Positions 34,845 through 43,225 of a stretch of DNA of 64,000 bases are shown piece by piece (position 1 is the stretch's first letter; every line of letters starts with the position of its first letter). The DNA comes from Verrucomicrobiaceae bacterium UBA7681 (lineage in GTDB: Bacteria > Verrucomicrobiota > Verrucomicrobiia > Verrucomicrobiales > Verrucomicrobiaceae): positions 62,001-126,000 of the forward strand of contig DLGZ01000027.1 of the NCBI GenBank assembly GCA_002482965.1, read 5' to 3'. The notes below the pieces were generated by a model, which was given only the letters and a program-made list of their open reading frames with translations, did not search any database and was not told the origin of the DNA. The position numbers and the translations under genes are program-made.

Positions 34845-35130
34845 ATCCAAATCCTGGAACCAGCTCACTCACCACGCCCGGTCTGCTCCTGCGCCTGCTG
34901 ACATGGACCTGCGTGCTGCCGTTCGCGCCGAAATCATTTCGTCTCCGGTGCAGCCACAAGCCGCGTCGCTGTTTGACGATGTCGCCAGTCTCTTCCAGTC
35001 CCGCTGGCTGCAGACCAGTATTGCCTGTCTCTCAGTTGCAGCTGTTCTGGCCTGCCTCGAGAGCCTCGATATCGTGAATGAAATTGCCTGGATCTGGCAG
35101 CTTCAGGGCCCCGTCCTCGCGGGCATTTAA
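34825..35130 (+). CDS. Single-span membrane protein, probable anti-sigma (CnrY-like position)
   Basis: 101 residues with a cytoplasmic N-terminal part of about 55 residues rich in helix formers and a single hydrophobic segment (SIACLSVAAVLACLESL), then a short exterior tail. It overlaps the sigma gene by 20 bases. I infer an anti-sigma role from position and topology; there is no recognisable zinc motif or conserved anti-sigma domain. Confidence 0.6.
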   Translation: MDTPSPKSKSWNQLTHHARSAPAPADMDLRAAVRAEIISSPVQPQAASLFDDVASLFQSRWLQTSIACLSVAAVLACLESLDIVNEIAWIWQLQGPVLAGI

Positions 35131-35136
35131 TTTCCC

Positions 35137-35565
35137 ATGAAAACTCCATCCATTACTTCGTCACGCTGGAAAGCCGTTCTGCTGCTGGCGCTGGTCTTTG
35201 CCCTGGGTGCCGGCTGCGGCATCGGCGGCGGACTGCTGGTCCTGCGCCGAATCGTTCAGCATGCCATTGCGCATCCAGATGATGCTCACGCACCGGTTGA
35301 TCGGGCTGTCGGCAAGATCGAATCCCTGATAGTCGCAGAGCTCGACCTCACGGACTCCGAGCGCAGTGCGGTCCACGCAGAACTGCTTCAAACTGCCGCA
35401 GACTTCAAGGCGCTGCGCATCGAAGTCTGGCAGAAGGCCAGCATGAACGTGGCGGGTTCGCTTGATCGCATCTGCCAACATCTGCCCGCTGAAAAGCAGG
35501 CGACCCTGCGCAAAAAAGCCGCCGAACGGCTTGGTCCTTGGGGCCTGTCAACTGACAAGCCGTGA
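35137..35565 (+). CDS. Periplasmic sensor-like LTxxQ/heavy-metal-sensor-type protein
   Basis: 142 residues: basic N-terminus, one membrane anchor (AVLLLALVFALGAGCGIGGGLLVL) and an exported helical hairpin with LDLTDSERSAVHAELLQ and HLPAEKQATLRKKAAERLG, resembling the Spy/CnrX fold. It starts six bases after the preceding stop. In CnrYXH-type circuits the equivalent protein perceives metal or envelope stress and releases the sigma factor. No clear metal-binding His/Cys cluster is visible, so the signal is unknown. Confidence 0.65.
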   Translation: MKTPSITSSRWKAVLLLALVFALGAGCGIGGGLLVLRRIVQHAIAHPDDAHAPVDRAVGKIESLIVAELDLTDSERSAVHAELLQTAADFKALRIEVWQKASMNVAGSLDRICQHLPAEKQATLRKKAAERLGPWGLSTDKP

Positions 35566-35571
35566 ATACAC

Positions 35572-35612
35572 AGGTGTTATTCCAACACCTTTCAGCCGCG
35601 CTTGGCGGCATT
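35572..35612. terminator. Two short hairpins between convergent genes
   Basis: AGGTGTT at 35572-35578 pairs with AACACCT at 35584-35590, then GCCGC and GCGGC pair just downstream. There is only a short T-run. They lie between the sensor-like gene and the minus-strand RHH pair, so they may act as terminators, but this is weak. Confidence 0.35.
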
Positions 35613-35617
35613 CTACC

Positions 35618-35827
35618 TCAGGCTGCAGCCATCAGCTTCTGTTTGCCGCCTTCGGCCAGCATCGCTGCGAGTTCCGGCATGTAGCGGGCGATCTCGTGCG
35701 AGAGCATCGAGAGCCGGGTTTCGGACTTCCAGTTGCCTTTTTTGCTGCGGTCCGTGTCAGTCATTTCGACTTCGACGAGGGCGGAGAAGACGGTGGAGTC
35801 AGCCTGAAGATCGTGTTGCAGTATCAT
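35618..35827 (-). CDS. Small protein encoded after the RHH gene
   Basis: 69 residues from the ATG at 35827, overlapping the stop of the ribbon-helix-helix gene by four bases (ATGA), a hallmark of two-gene units with shared control. The sequence is mixed, with a possible helix SMLSHEIARYMPELAAMLAEGG and no signal peptide. I do not recognise it. A longer frame from 35887 would overlap the RHH gene extensively and is less likely. Confidence 0.55.
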   Translation of the reverse strand: MILQHDLQADSTVFSALVEVEMTDTDRSKKGNWKSETRLSMLSHEIARYMPELAAMLAEGGKQKLMAAA

Positions 35828-36075
35828 GATGAGAGGGAAGGTTGATCCGGCGTCAAAAGAACGAGTTGTCCGTCCTTGAGAGTCCATTTGCGTCTGTCCA
35901 AAGCCCCCGTGTTCAACATGGAATCAATCCCATTGCTCAACAGCATCCGCGCCGCCTCGGCGGGGCTGCTGCCAAACGTGCCCTTCAAGGTCATGTCTTC
36001 GAGGTACTGCTTGATCTGCGGTGTAATCGCGATCGTCAGTGAAAGTGAGTCGAAGGTGTTTGAGGGGCGAGCCAT
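35824..36075 (-). CDS. Ribbon-helix-helix DNA-binding protein
   Basis: 83 residues. The first 45 (SLSLTIAITPQIKQYLEDMTLKG, then SSPAEAARMLLSNGIDSML) have the short strand, then two helices of a CopG/ParD-like RHH dimer. The C-terminal part (ALDRRKWTLKDGQLVLLT) may bind a partner. It is followed by the 69-residue gene with four-base overlap, and its own upstream region carries three palindromes, as expected for an autoregulator. It could be an antitoxin, but the partner is not a known toxin family. Confidence 0.7.
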   Translation of the reverse strand: MARPSNTFDSLSLTIAITPQIKQYLEDMTLKGTFGSSPAEAARMLLSNGIDSMLNTGALDRRKWTLKDGQLVLLTPDQPSLSS

Positions 36076-36087
36076 CCAATAATAACC

Positions 36088-36173
36088 GGGTTATAACCCC
36101 ATTTTAATTCCATCTTGACCCAACGGTCAAGACTGGTTTCGATTTATTTGGGGTTTTAACCCTATTAAAACCC
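36088..36173. promoter_or_regulatory. Three palindromic operator-like sites upstream of the RHH gene
   Basis: GGGTTATAACCC is a perfect 12-base palindrome at 36088-36099. TTGACC, four bases, GGTCAA is at 36115-36130. GGGTTTTAA, five bases, TTAAAACCC is at 36151-36173. They begin 13 bases upstream of the RHH start codon and lie in the divergent gap before the DUF1080 gene. The first and third share GGGTT and AACCC ends. Confidence 0.65.
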
Positions 36174-36255
36174 TGAATTTAATTAAGTTTTCTTAAATAT
36201 CTGGCGCTTTACGATGGAAATTTGCCCTGAACTGCGTTCAAAACCGCCCAATCCT

Positions 36256-36957
36256 ATGAAACGATTCCTCTCTATCTCACTTCCCATCGCCCTGCTGGGT
36301 GCCGCTTTGGTCAACCTGAATGCTGAAACGAAGGGGGATGGCTGGCAGAACTGGTTTGCGGATGGCTCGTTGCAAGGCGGCCAGATCATCAGCGGCAAAG
36401 CTTCCTACAAAGTCGAAAACGGAGTGCTCACCGGTACCACGACCGAAGGCAGTCCGAACAGCTTTCTCGCCATCGGCCCGTTCAAGGATTTCGAGCTCGA
36501 GTTCGAGGTGAATGTGGATGACGCTCTCAATTCCGGCGTGCAGGTGCGCAGCCACATCGCCAAGGAAGGCGATCCGGTGCCTGAAGGTGCCAAGGGTGAC
36601 AAGCCGCTGCCTGCGGGGCGTCTCTATGGACCGCAGTGCGAGATCGCGATCAACGGCACTGCTGGAGATTTTTATGATGAAGCCCGTCGTGGCACCTGGT
36701 GGAGCATTCTGACGAAAACCGAAGCCGTCCGTACGGATGCAGCCAAGGCTGCTTTTAAGAAGGGTGAATGGAATCTCTACCGCATCGTGGTGAAGGGCGA
36801 CCACTATCAAAGCTTCGTCAATGGCGTGCCTGCTGCCGACTTCACCCAGCCGGGAGATCCAGAAGGATACATCGGCTTCCAGGTGCACGGCATCAAGGGT
36901 GGCACCGGTCCCTACAGTGTGCGCTGGCGCAATGTGAAGTTCCGCGAGACGAAGTAA
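36256..36957 (+). CDS. 3-keto-disaccharide hydrolase-like (DUF1080) exported protein
   Basis: 233 residues from the ATG at 36256. A signal peptide (RFLSISLPIALLGAALVNLNA) is followed by a jelly-roll fold: YKVENGVLTGTTTEGSPNSFLAIGPFKDFELEFEVNVDD, NSGVQVRSHI, the WWSILTK and EWNLYRIVVKGDH blocks, and GYIGFQVHG. This is the order of the DUF1080/3-keto-disaccharide-hydrolase family. It probably acts on polysaccharide-derived sugars outside the cytoplasm. The end overlaps the convergent 36912 gene by 46 bases. Confidence 0.88.
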   Translation: MKRFLSISLPIALLGAALVNLNAETKGDGWQNWFADGSLQGGQIISGKASYKVENGVLTGTTTEGSPNSFLAIGPFKDFELEFEVNVDDALNSGVQVRSHIAKEGDPVPEGAKGDKPLPAGRLYGPQCEIAINGTAGDFYDEARRGTWWSILTKTEAVRTDAAKAAFKKGEWNLYRIVVKGDHYQSFVNGVPAADFTQPGDPEGYIGFQVHGIKGGTGPYSVRWRNVKFRETK

Positions 36958-37538
36958 GAACTCAATAAAACGAGGCCGCCTGCTCCTGCGGCCGCCATCC
37001 AGTTGTGCCACCACGGTGTTTGCTGGATGGGAATGGGGCGGGAACGATCGCCCGCCAGCAGGAGCATCCATTTGGGCGGTGCCTCAGGCTGTGTCGCGTC
37101 GTGGGTCCAGAGCAGTACGTCGTGGAGCTTTCCCTTCGGCATTTCAAATACGATTTCGGGCTCTGAGCTGTGCCAGCGCCATGCGGAGGTGACGAGCGCA
37201 TGTTCCCCCCCCTGAGTGTCCGAGGGTAGGTAGGCGGCAGGGGCATAGTCTGCCCAGTTTTGATGCCATGAGATTTTCGCCGTGCCCAAAGAGGAGAGCG
37301 GTACGAGTGCTTCATGATGCCGCAGACGCACCGGATCTGCCAGCGCCTCAAGCGCGGCAGAGTTATCCATGATGAGCGGATTGCTGCCATAGTCTGCGGT
37401 TATCTCCAGCAGCACTTCGGCGTTTGGCAAAAGAGTGAGCTTGGCACTCAAAAACTCTGCTCCATGCCCGAAAACACACAGGGGGGCCAGAACGGCTCCC
37501 CCTGCGGCGAGAATGAGGATGGATCGCGCGAGGCGCAT
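36912..37538 (-). CDS. Exported protein with C-terminal membrane anchor, unknown
   Basis: 208 residues from the ATG at 37538. The signal peptide ends at CVFGHG, and the middle has a beta-rich pattern (AEFLSAKLTLLPNAEVLLEITADYG). A C-terminal helix (MAAAGAGGLVLLSSYFV) anchors it with a short basic tail. I do not recognise the family. It starts two bases after the upstream beta-propeller gene's stop, so the two are co-transcribed. Its 3' end overlaps the convergent DUF1080 gene. Confidence 0.65.
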   Translation of the reverse strand: MRLARSILILAAGGAVLAPLCVFGHGAEFLSAKLTLLPNAEVLLEITADYGSNPLIMDNSAALEALADPVRLRHHEALVPLSSLGTAKISWHQNWADYAPAAYLPSDTQGGEHALVTSAWRWHSSEPEIVFEMPKGKLHDVLLWTHDATQPEAPPKWMLLLAGDRSRPIPIQQTPWWHNWMAAAGAGGLVLLSSYFVSRNFTLRQRTL

Positions 37539-37540
37539 CG

Positions 37541-38653
37541 TTACTTCTTCACGTTCCAGCGCAGCACACGGCCCCACTTGTTCCACTCGGTTTCGAGGAT
37601 GTTGCCGTCATTGTCGAAGGTGATGCCATGTGGGCTGGTCACGATGCCTTCGTGCCAGTCCTTGGGGGCGATGCCGGGGGTATTGGTCATTGCAGGGCTG
37701 GTGCCGAGATCGGCGACGCGCTTGTTTTCCTTGTTCCAAACGCTCACGTTGCCAGCGATTTCAGCCACGCACATCAGATCGCCATGGAAGCTTGCTGAGC
37801 TGGGATTGCGCATTTCGGTGGCGATTTCGCCGATGAAATTACCCGCGAGGTCGGTGTGCAGCATGCGCTTGTGGCCGCGGTCGCAGATCATGACGCGGGC
37901 GGGTTCAAAGCGCTTGTCGATGAAGATTTTGTGGGCGTTGGCCAGTGCCAGTGGCTTGTCCGGGCCGCCGAACACGCTCTTGAACTTGCCGTCGGCGCTG
38001 AACACAAAGATGAAGCTGCGGCCGTAGCCATCGACGACGTAGATGTCGCCGTTGGGTGCCACGTCACAGTTGGTGAGCTTGAGGCCGCCCGCGGCGGAGA
38101 CGCCTTTTTCCTTGGCGATTTTCTTCTCGGTGCCGTCAGCAAGCTTCAAGGTGATTTCGGTTTTTGAATCGGCCATGCGGATGCCCGATGCGATGGCAGT
38201 CTTCTTTTTCGGGTCGGTCTCGTCGCTCTTGGTAACGCTGACAAAATCACGCTGTTCAGCCGGGAAAGCACTGGTGGGGATCTCCATCACGATGCTGCCA
38301 TCCAGGTTGCATTTGATGACCTTCTGTTCGCCGAGGACGGCGCCATAGATGTGCTCGCCATCGCCGAGTTTGCGGATCACAAAGCCATGGAGGGAAGGGG
38401 GCAGAGGCAACGTTTTGATGAATTTGCCGTCCTTACCATACACCTGCAGGCCTGCCAGCGCGGGGTCTTTGTCTTGGACGCTCACGTAGATGTTGCCGGC
38501 GGAGTCCACTGCGATTTCGCCGTGGCCGTCGCCGATGGTTTCTTTGCCGGGAGGCGGGGTGATGAAGTTCGGGACGAATTCATAGGCCACCTCGGCAGCA
38601 GCGGTGCTGGCGAGGGCCATGACGGACAGGAGGGAGAGGATGCGGTTGCTCAT
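37541..38653 (-). CDS. Secreted NHL/SMP-30-like beta-propeller protein
   Basis: 370 residues with a signal peptide (ILSLLSVMALASTAAA). Repeated strands such as GEIAVDSAGNIYVSVQD, GFVIRKLGDGEHIYGAVLG, CDVAPNGDIYVVDGYG and HGITFDNDGNILETEWN are NHL or six-bladed propeller units. No catalytic metal-site pattern of gluconolactonase is certain. It is coupled to the 36912 protein by a two-base spacing. Confidence 0.8.
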   Translation of the reverse strand: MSNRILSLLSVMALASTAAAEVAYEFVPNFITPPPGKETIGDGHGEIAVDSAGNIYVSVQDKDPALAGLQVYGKDGKFIKTLPLPPSLHGFVIRKLGDGEHIYGAVLGEQKVIKCNLDGSIVMEIPTSAFPAEQRDFVSVTKSDETDPKKKTAIASGIRMADSKTEITLKLADGTEKKIAKEKGVSAAGGLKLTNCDVAPNGDIYVVDGYGRSFIFVFSADGKFKSVFGGPDKPLALANAHKIFIDKRFEPARVMICDRGHKRMLHTDLAGNFIGEIATEMRNPSSASFHGDLMCVAEIAGNVSVWNKENKRVADLGTSPAMTNTPGIAPKDWHEGIVTSPHGITFDNDGNILETEWNKWGRVLRWNVKK

Positions 38654-38772
38654 CAGGCGAATTCAAACGAAGCGAGGGGGCAGCGTCAATCGTACAACGG
38701 CGATTTTGCTGGATGATCCTGTCATACGGCAGGAAACTTCAGGTCACACAGCGTGTTCCCATGCATCTCCCC

Positions 38773-41007
38773 ATGAAAAAGGTCCTCTTCATTCTTCTCG
38801 GTAGCGCGGCATTGGCCGGCTCCGTCGCCGGCCTGCGTGCGCAGGCGCAACTCACCGAGTTTGATGAAAAATTCAAAGCGTTCGACCAGAACAGCGACGG
38901 CATCATCAGCGGGGATGAAATGAACGGAGCGAGCTACCTCCCCCGGCTTGATTTGAACAAGGACGGCAAACTGACGCGTGAGGAAGCACTCGAAGCCGTC
39001 CAGAAGACGCGCAAACTCACGGGCAATCAGCCCACCGGAGCTGGCGAAGAGCCGACGGAGGGTCTCTTCAAGCGCTTGGACAAAAACGGCGACGGCAAGC
39101 TGAGCGCAGAAGAATTGCCCAACAAGAAATGGTTCAATACACTGGATGCCGACAAAGACGGCGTAGTGACTTTGGAGGAGGCAGCGAATGCGATCGCCAG
39201 CCTGCGCAAGCGCGGCAGCACCGGCAGCTCCGCTGCTGAGAGTGCGACCAAACCCGCCGCCGAGGATCCGTCCTTCAAGGAGGCGCCGCAGTGGCTGAAA
39301 GGCAGCGAGCATGGAGTGGGGCGCATGGTGGCAGGTCTCGCACTGAAGTCCTTGAAGGGGGATGAAATCAAACTGAGCAGCGTCGCCGGCAAGAACGGCC
39401 TCGTGATTGCGCTGTTCAGCGCGAGCTGCCCGATCAGTGGCAAACTGGCGCCCGAGATCGCTCGGCTGGAGAAGGATCTGAAGGAGCAGGGTGTGGCAAT
39501 GCTGCTGGTGAATGCGCCACCGGGGCAGAAAGCCGAGGATGTCGCCAAGTTTATCGCAGACCACAAGCTGGTCTCTCCGGTCGCCAGTGATGCGGACGGC
39601 GCGCTCTCACAGCAACTGGCTGCAACGACTACGACGGAGGTGTTCCTGCTCGATGCCGCACGCACACTCGTTTACCGTGGCGCGCTGAATGACCAATACG
39701 GCCTCGGCTATTCGAAGGACATGCCACAGCATCATTACCTGCGCGATGCCGTGGCTGCGATGCTGTTTGGTGAGCCGACTGAAATTGTCGCCACCAGTGC
39801 GCCGGGATGTGCGCTTGATCTGCCGACGCAAAAAGCCGTCGCCACGACGTCGGTGAACTACCACCGCGACATCGCACGTATTTTGCAAAGCAACTGTGTG
39901 GAATGCCATCGCAAGGGCGGCGTGGGTCCGTTCGCGCTCGACTCCTATGAAGCAGTGATTGAGCACGCCGGAATGATTCGCAAGCAGGTGGAGCGCGGGG
40001 CGATGCCGCCATGGTTCGCCGCGCCACTTGAAGGGCTCACGCACTCGCCTTGGAGCAACGACCGCTCCCTGTCTGATCGCGATCGTGCAGATTTGCTCGC
40101 ATGGCTGGGTTCGGACCGTGCCAAGGGAGACGTGGCCGATGCGCCCAAGCCTCGCGTTTTCCCCAGCGAATGGAGCATTGGCAAGCCGGATGCAATCATC
40201 GCCGCTGCAAAGCCGATTTCCATCAAGGCCGAGGGCACGATGCCCTATCAGCACGTGACCGTGACCACAGACTTTCCGGAAGACCGCTGGGTGCGCGGCT
40301 ACGAGATCCTGCCCGCAGCGCGTCAGGTGGTCCATCACGTCATTGTCAGCGTACATGAAAAAGGCAGCAAGGTTCGCGGTGGTGGCGATGAAGGTTCACA
40401 GGGCTACTGGGCAGCCTATGTTCCCGGTAATACGAAACAGGTCTATCCCGAGGGTTTTGCACGTAAGCTGCCCGCAGGAGCTACAGTGAGTTTTCAGATT
40501 CATTACACACCCAACGGCAAAGCGGTGGAAGACACGATGCGCATGGGGCTTCTGTTTTCCAAGGCACCGCCGAAATACGTCATTCACACCACCGCTTTGC
40601 CCAATGCGCGCCTCAGCATTCCACCGGGGGCGGCCGACCATGTCGAGGTGGCCCAGCGCAAGCTGCCGACGGACGTCAATGTGATGGCCTGGATGGCCCA
40701 CATGCACGTGCGCGGCAAGGCCTTCAAATTTGAGGTCACTCTGCCCGGCGGCAAAACTGAGACGCTGCTGGACATTCCCAAATACGACTTCAACTGGCAG
40801 CTTCGCTATGACTACGCCATGCCGCATTTCCTGCCCCGTGGCAGCACGGTGAAAATTACCGCCGTGTTCGACAACAGCACCGGCAACCCGGCCAATCCTG
40901 ATCCCACCAAAACCGTGCGCTGGGGGCAGCAGACCTTCGATGAGATGATGATTGGCTACATGGAGCACTACACGCCGTTGAATCCGGAGGTCGCTAGCGG
41001 AGAGTAG
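38773..41007 (+). CDS. EF-hand/redoxin/cytochrome c/copper monooxygenase-like fusion
   Basis: 744 residues from the ATG at 38773, with a signal peptide (KKVLFILLGSAALAGSVAG). In order: four EF-hand loops (FDQNSDGIISGDE, LDLNKDGKLTREE, LDKNGDGKLSAEE, LDADKDGVVTLEE; about 25-140); a thioredoxin-like domain with SASCPIS (about 180-340) in which the second Cys is Ser-neighboured, so not a classic CxxC; a haem-binding block CVECH (about 374); and a C-terminal DBH/PHM-type type II copper ascorbate-dependent monooxygenase domain with HHV and AHMHVRG His sites (about 460-744). Likely periplasmic or cell-surface. The substrate is unknown. Confidence 0.85.
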   Translation: MKKVLFILLGSAALAGSVAGLRAQAQLTEFDEKFKAFDQNSDGIISGDEMNGASYLPRLDLNKDGKLTREEALEAVQKTRKLTGNQPTGAGEEPTEGLFKRLDKNGDGKLSAEELPNKKWFNTLDADKDGVVTLEEAANAIASLRKRGSTGSSAAESATKPAAEDPSFKEAPQWLKGSEHGVGRMVAGLALKSLKGDEIKLSSVAGKNGLVIALFSASCPISGKLAPEIARLEKDLKEQGVAMLLVNAPPGQKAEDVAKFIADHKLVSPVASDADGALSQQLAATTTTEVFLLDAARTLVYRGALNDQYGLGYSKDMPQHHYLRDAVAAMLFGEPTEIVATSAPGCALDLPTQKAVATTSVNYHRDIARILQSNCVECHRKGGVGPFALDSYEAVIEHAGMIRKQVERGAMPPWFAAPLEGLTHSPWSNDRSLSDRDRADLLAWLGSDRAKGDVADAPKPRVFPSEWSIGKPDAIIAAAKPISIKAEGTMPYQHVTVTTDFPEDRWVRGYEILPAARQVVHHVIVSVHEKGSKVRGGGDEGSQGYWAAYVPGNTKQVYPEGFARKLPAGATVSFQIHYTPNGKAVEDTMRMGLLFSKAPPKYVIHTTALPNARLSIPPGAADHVEVAQRKLPTDVNVMAWMAHMHVRGKAFKFEVTLPGGKTETLLDIPKYDFNWQLRYDYAMPHFLPRGSTVKITAVFDNSTGNPANPDPTKTVRWGQQTFDEMMIGYMEHYTPLNPEVASGE

Positions 41008-41010
41008 GCC

Positions 41011-41934
41011 TTATCTGCCATGCATCGCATACTCGAGCTCCACATTGAGCTTTCCACGTTCTTCACGCATGCTGCCCATTTGGCGCTCCAGCAAAGTTGC
41101 TTTAGCGAGAATTTCATTCGCATCCAAGGTGTGCCGGGTGGATGGCTGTCCCCGAATTTTGGCGTTTGATGCTAGTGAGCGATGGCTGTTCGCCTCAGTT
41201 CGATATTTCGCTGCCAAATTGGCGTAGGTTGTGATGCGTGAATCCAACTCGGCCATCCGCAACTTGATGCTCTTTGCCTTGGATTCATCGGCAGTTTTTT
41301 GGGGATTTGGTGTGCCGGAAGGTGTGACGGGCGGCGGCGATGGCAGTTTGTTTTCAGTGTCTTCTTCAGACTTTTGTAGAAGAGCCGTTTGGGCTTTCTG
41401 AATTATGGGGACAAGGGCATTCGGTCCCAGATCATATTGTTCCTTCAGGTTATCAGGAAGCAGGTCCAAAGGAATTGTGCCAATGCCATCAACGTGGATC
41501 AAGGAAATACCGTGCTCTTCCACTTTACGTAGTTTGACGGCACGCAGAGTCTTGCCGTTGTTCAAGGAGATTTCCGCCAGTTCCGTGCCGGGTGCATTGT
41601 TGCGCGTTCTATCCACCGAGGATTGCATGGATTCGAGGGCATATTTCAAGTCGCTATCGGCTTTGCTGAAACGCTGGTCCAGGATGTCTTTTGCCTTGAG
41701 GAGCGTTGCGTGTTTGTCTGCCTCGGCCTGGAGCTTGTTAATAATTTGCTCGTTTTCATTCCAGGATTTATTTCTAAGCAATAACATTTCCTGCATGTCT
41801 ACAAGCTTGGATTTGCTTTCCTGCAGCGCTAGATTGGCTTCATCCACTGAACTCAGGTAGTGTGCCCCGTAACCAAATGAAACAAGGACGCTGACAAGTA
41901 ACAGTAAAACCCAGACCTTAGATTCTTCAAACAT
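41011..41934 (-). CDS. Coiled-coil membrane protein with SHD1-like domain, module copy 2
   Basis: 307 residues: N-terminal membrane helix (VWVLLLLVSVLVSFGYGAHYL), long coiled coil (about 30-110), then a small beta domain of about 60 residues (LNNGKTLRAVKLRKVEEHGISLIHVDGIGTIPLDLLP, ending EQYDLGP), a Pro linker and a second coiled coil (about 220-300). The beta domain is clearly related to the one in the 42602 protein (the QKYDLGP and EQYDLGP ends match) and resembles the SHD1-like domain of the DUF1549 protein. Preceded on the strand by a lipoprotein gene 19 bases away. It is probably anchored in the inner membrane with a periplasmic body. Confidence 0.7.
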   Translation of the reverse strand: MFEESKVWVLLLLVSVLVSFGYGAHYLSSVDEANLALQESKSKLVDMQEMLLLRNKSWNENEQIINKLQAEADKHATLLKAKDILDQRFSKADSDLKYALESMQSSVDRTRNNAPGTELAEISLNNGKTLRAVKLRKVEEHGISLIHVDGIGTIPLDLLPDNLKEQYDLGPNALVPIIQKAQTALLQKSEEDTENKLPSPPPVTPSGTPNPQKTADESKAKSIKLRMAELDSRITTYANLAAKYRTEANSHRSLASNAKIRGQPSTRHTLDANEILAKATLLERQMGSMREERGKLNVELEYAMHGR

Positions 41935-41953
41935 GGTGACCGATGGTTAAAAT

Positions 41954-42292
41954 TCAGTACAGGTATTTGGCTTTGTATGCATCCAAACGGGGACGGATTT
42001 CACTCAGAGCAGCCTCGCCATCGGCGCACTTTTTGCTGAGATAGGCCAATTCAGCCTCTAACTCTGCATTTTTTTTCACCGCGTCTTCGTAGTGCCGATC
42101 CAAGGTCTTTCCATACGATATGGGAGCGGTCCGAAGCGCTTCGAATTTGGCATCAACTGAACGCATTTCTTCATTGGCGCGTTGAATCTCAGCTTCGACG
42201 TTGGCTCGCTCATTGATCAGGACGCGAGGTTTGTCGCAGGAGCTTGCTAAAATAATGGCTGCAAGGCAGGTTAAAATGGGAGGGCGGAACAT
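41954..42292 (-). CDS. Coiled-coil lipoprotein, module copy 2
   Basis: 112 residues. The lipobox is ILASSC after a short hydrophobic signal, then a nearly unbroken alpha-helical heptad pattern (ERANVEAEIQRANEEMRSVDAKFEALR). Its shape and position mirror the frameshifted gene at 43226-43557, and the C-terminal RPRLDAYKAKYL resembles KPAAEAFKAAQSK of that gene in another frame. It ends 19 bases before the partner membrane protein starts. Confidence 0.65.
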   Translation of the reverse strand: MFRPPILTCLAAIILASSCDKPRVLINERANVEAEIQRANEEMRSVDAKFEALRTAPISYGKTLDRHYEDAVKKNAELEAELAYLSKKCADGEAALSEIRPRLDAYKAKYLY

Positions 42293-42601
42293 TTAGGGAA
42301 TGTTGTGTGGCTGCTAGGAATGGACAGATTTTATCATTAAAAATACATTTAGAAACACCATTTTGCATGTGAAACTGCCATGAGGGATTCCCTGCTGGAA
42401 TCATGTCGGCCAAGCTGTGGCATGACCAAGCTGGTTTTAGTAACAAAACAGCAACATATCAACAAGGCATGTCTTCAAACTTCTTCGATGAACTTGAAGT
42501 GAAGTTGCTTCCCCGAGTTGGGGGCATGTGGAGGTGTTCAACGCGGCAGGGTCTCCTTGCGGCGATGTCAATCCCATGCCAGCCGCTTTGAGCAGCAAAT
42601 A
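42293..42601. other. 309-base gap between the two module copies
   Basis: No convincing gene. It holds AT-rich stretches that could promote the second module and a short inverted repeat GATTCC/GGAATC at 42386-42402. A 62-residue plus-strand open frame (42403-42591) has no signal peptide or recognised motif and is probably not real. Confidence 0.3.
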
Positions 42602-43207
42602 TTACAAGTTCTTGGTTTTGCCGGAGGTGTCTTTTTTGGACGGCGGAACCAGTTCATCTGCCAGGCGTTGCAGTCCTTGATGGATGGACTTTGGCCCGAG
42701 GTCATACTTCTGCACAAACTCCATCGGCAGATCATCCGTTTTCACCTGCAGGTTGGCCACTCCATCTTCGTGCAGAAAAGCGATTGCATCGTCGTTGATC
42801 TTGAAGATTTTCGCATTGTGCAGGGCTGGACGTCCCATAAGCCTGAGCTCCGGGATCACGGTGCCGAGGGCAGATGCGCGGGCTTTCTCCACGGCTGTCG
42901 CCATAGAATCCGCCAGATATCTGATTTCACCGGTCAGTTTGCGCTCCAGAGTGTCCAGAAGGTCACGCTGCCGAATGACTTCCGCCATGCGCGCCGCCAG
43001 TTTATCCAGTTTATCTTGGGCGGTTTTAATTTCGGTCCATTCCTGCCGGCGCAGTTCTGCTGTCTCCCGGGCCGTCTCGGCCCGGGCTTTCAATTCGGCA
43101 AGCTCCGCCTTGAGTTGGTCGAGCTTGGAAAGGTACTCGTAGCCTCCCAGGACACAGGTGATCAAAAGCAGGGCTTTGAGGAGGGATGAGAAACGAAATT
43201 CGAACAC
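42602..43207 (-). CDS. Coiled-coil membrane protein with SHD1-like domain, module copy 1
   Basis: 201 residues: membrane helix (LLKALLLITCVLGGYEYL), coiled coil (about 25-100), and a beta domain of about 60 residues (RPALHNAKIFKINDDAIAFLHEDGVANLQVKTDDLP, ending VQKYDLGP) followed by a Lys/Thr tail. It is paralogous to the 41011 protein but lacks its second coiled coil. It starts 18 bases after the frame-corrected stop of the lipoprotein gene. Confidence 0.7.
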   Translation of the reverse strand: MFEFRFSSLLKALLLITCVLGGYEYLSKLDQLKAELAELKARAETARETAELRRQEWTEIKTAQDKLDKLAARMAEVIRQRDLLDTLERKLTGEIRYLADSMATAVEKARASALGTVIPELRLMGRPALHNAKIFKINDDAIAFLHEDGVANLQVKTDDLPMEFVQKYDLGPKSIHQGLQRLADELVPPSKKDTSGKTKNL

Positions 43208-43225
43208 TGTGTGTCGTGGTGTGGA

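Noticed and set aside
42403..42591. A 62-residue plus-strand open frame between the module copies
   Set aside because: No signal, no motif, and it sits in what looks like a promoter gap.
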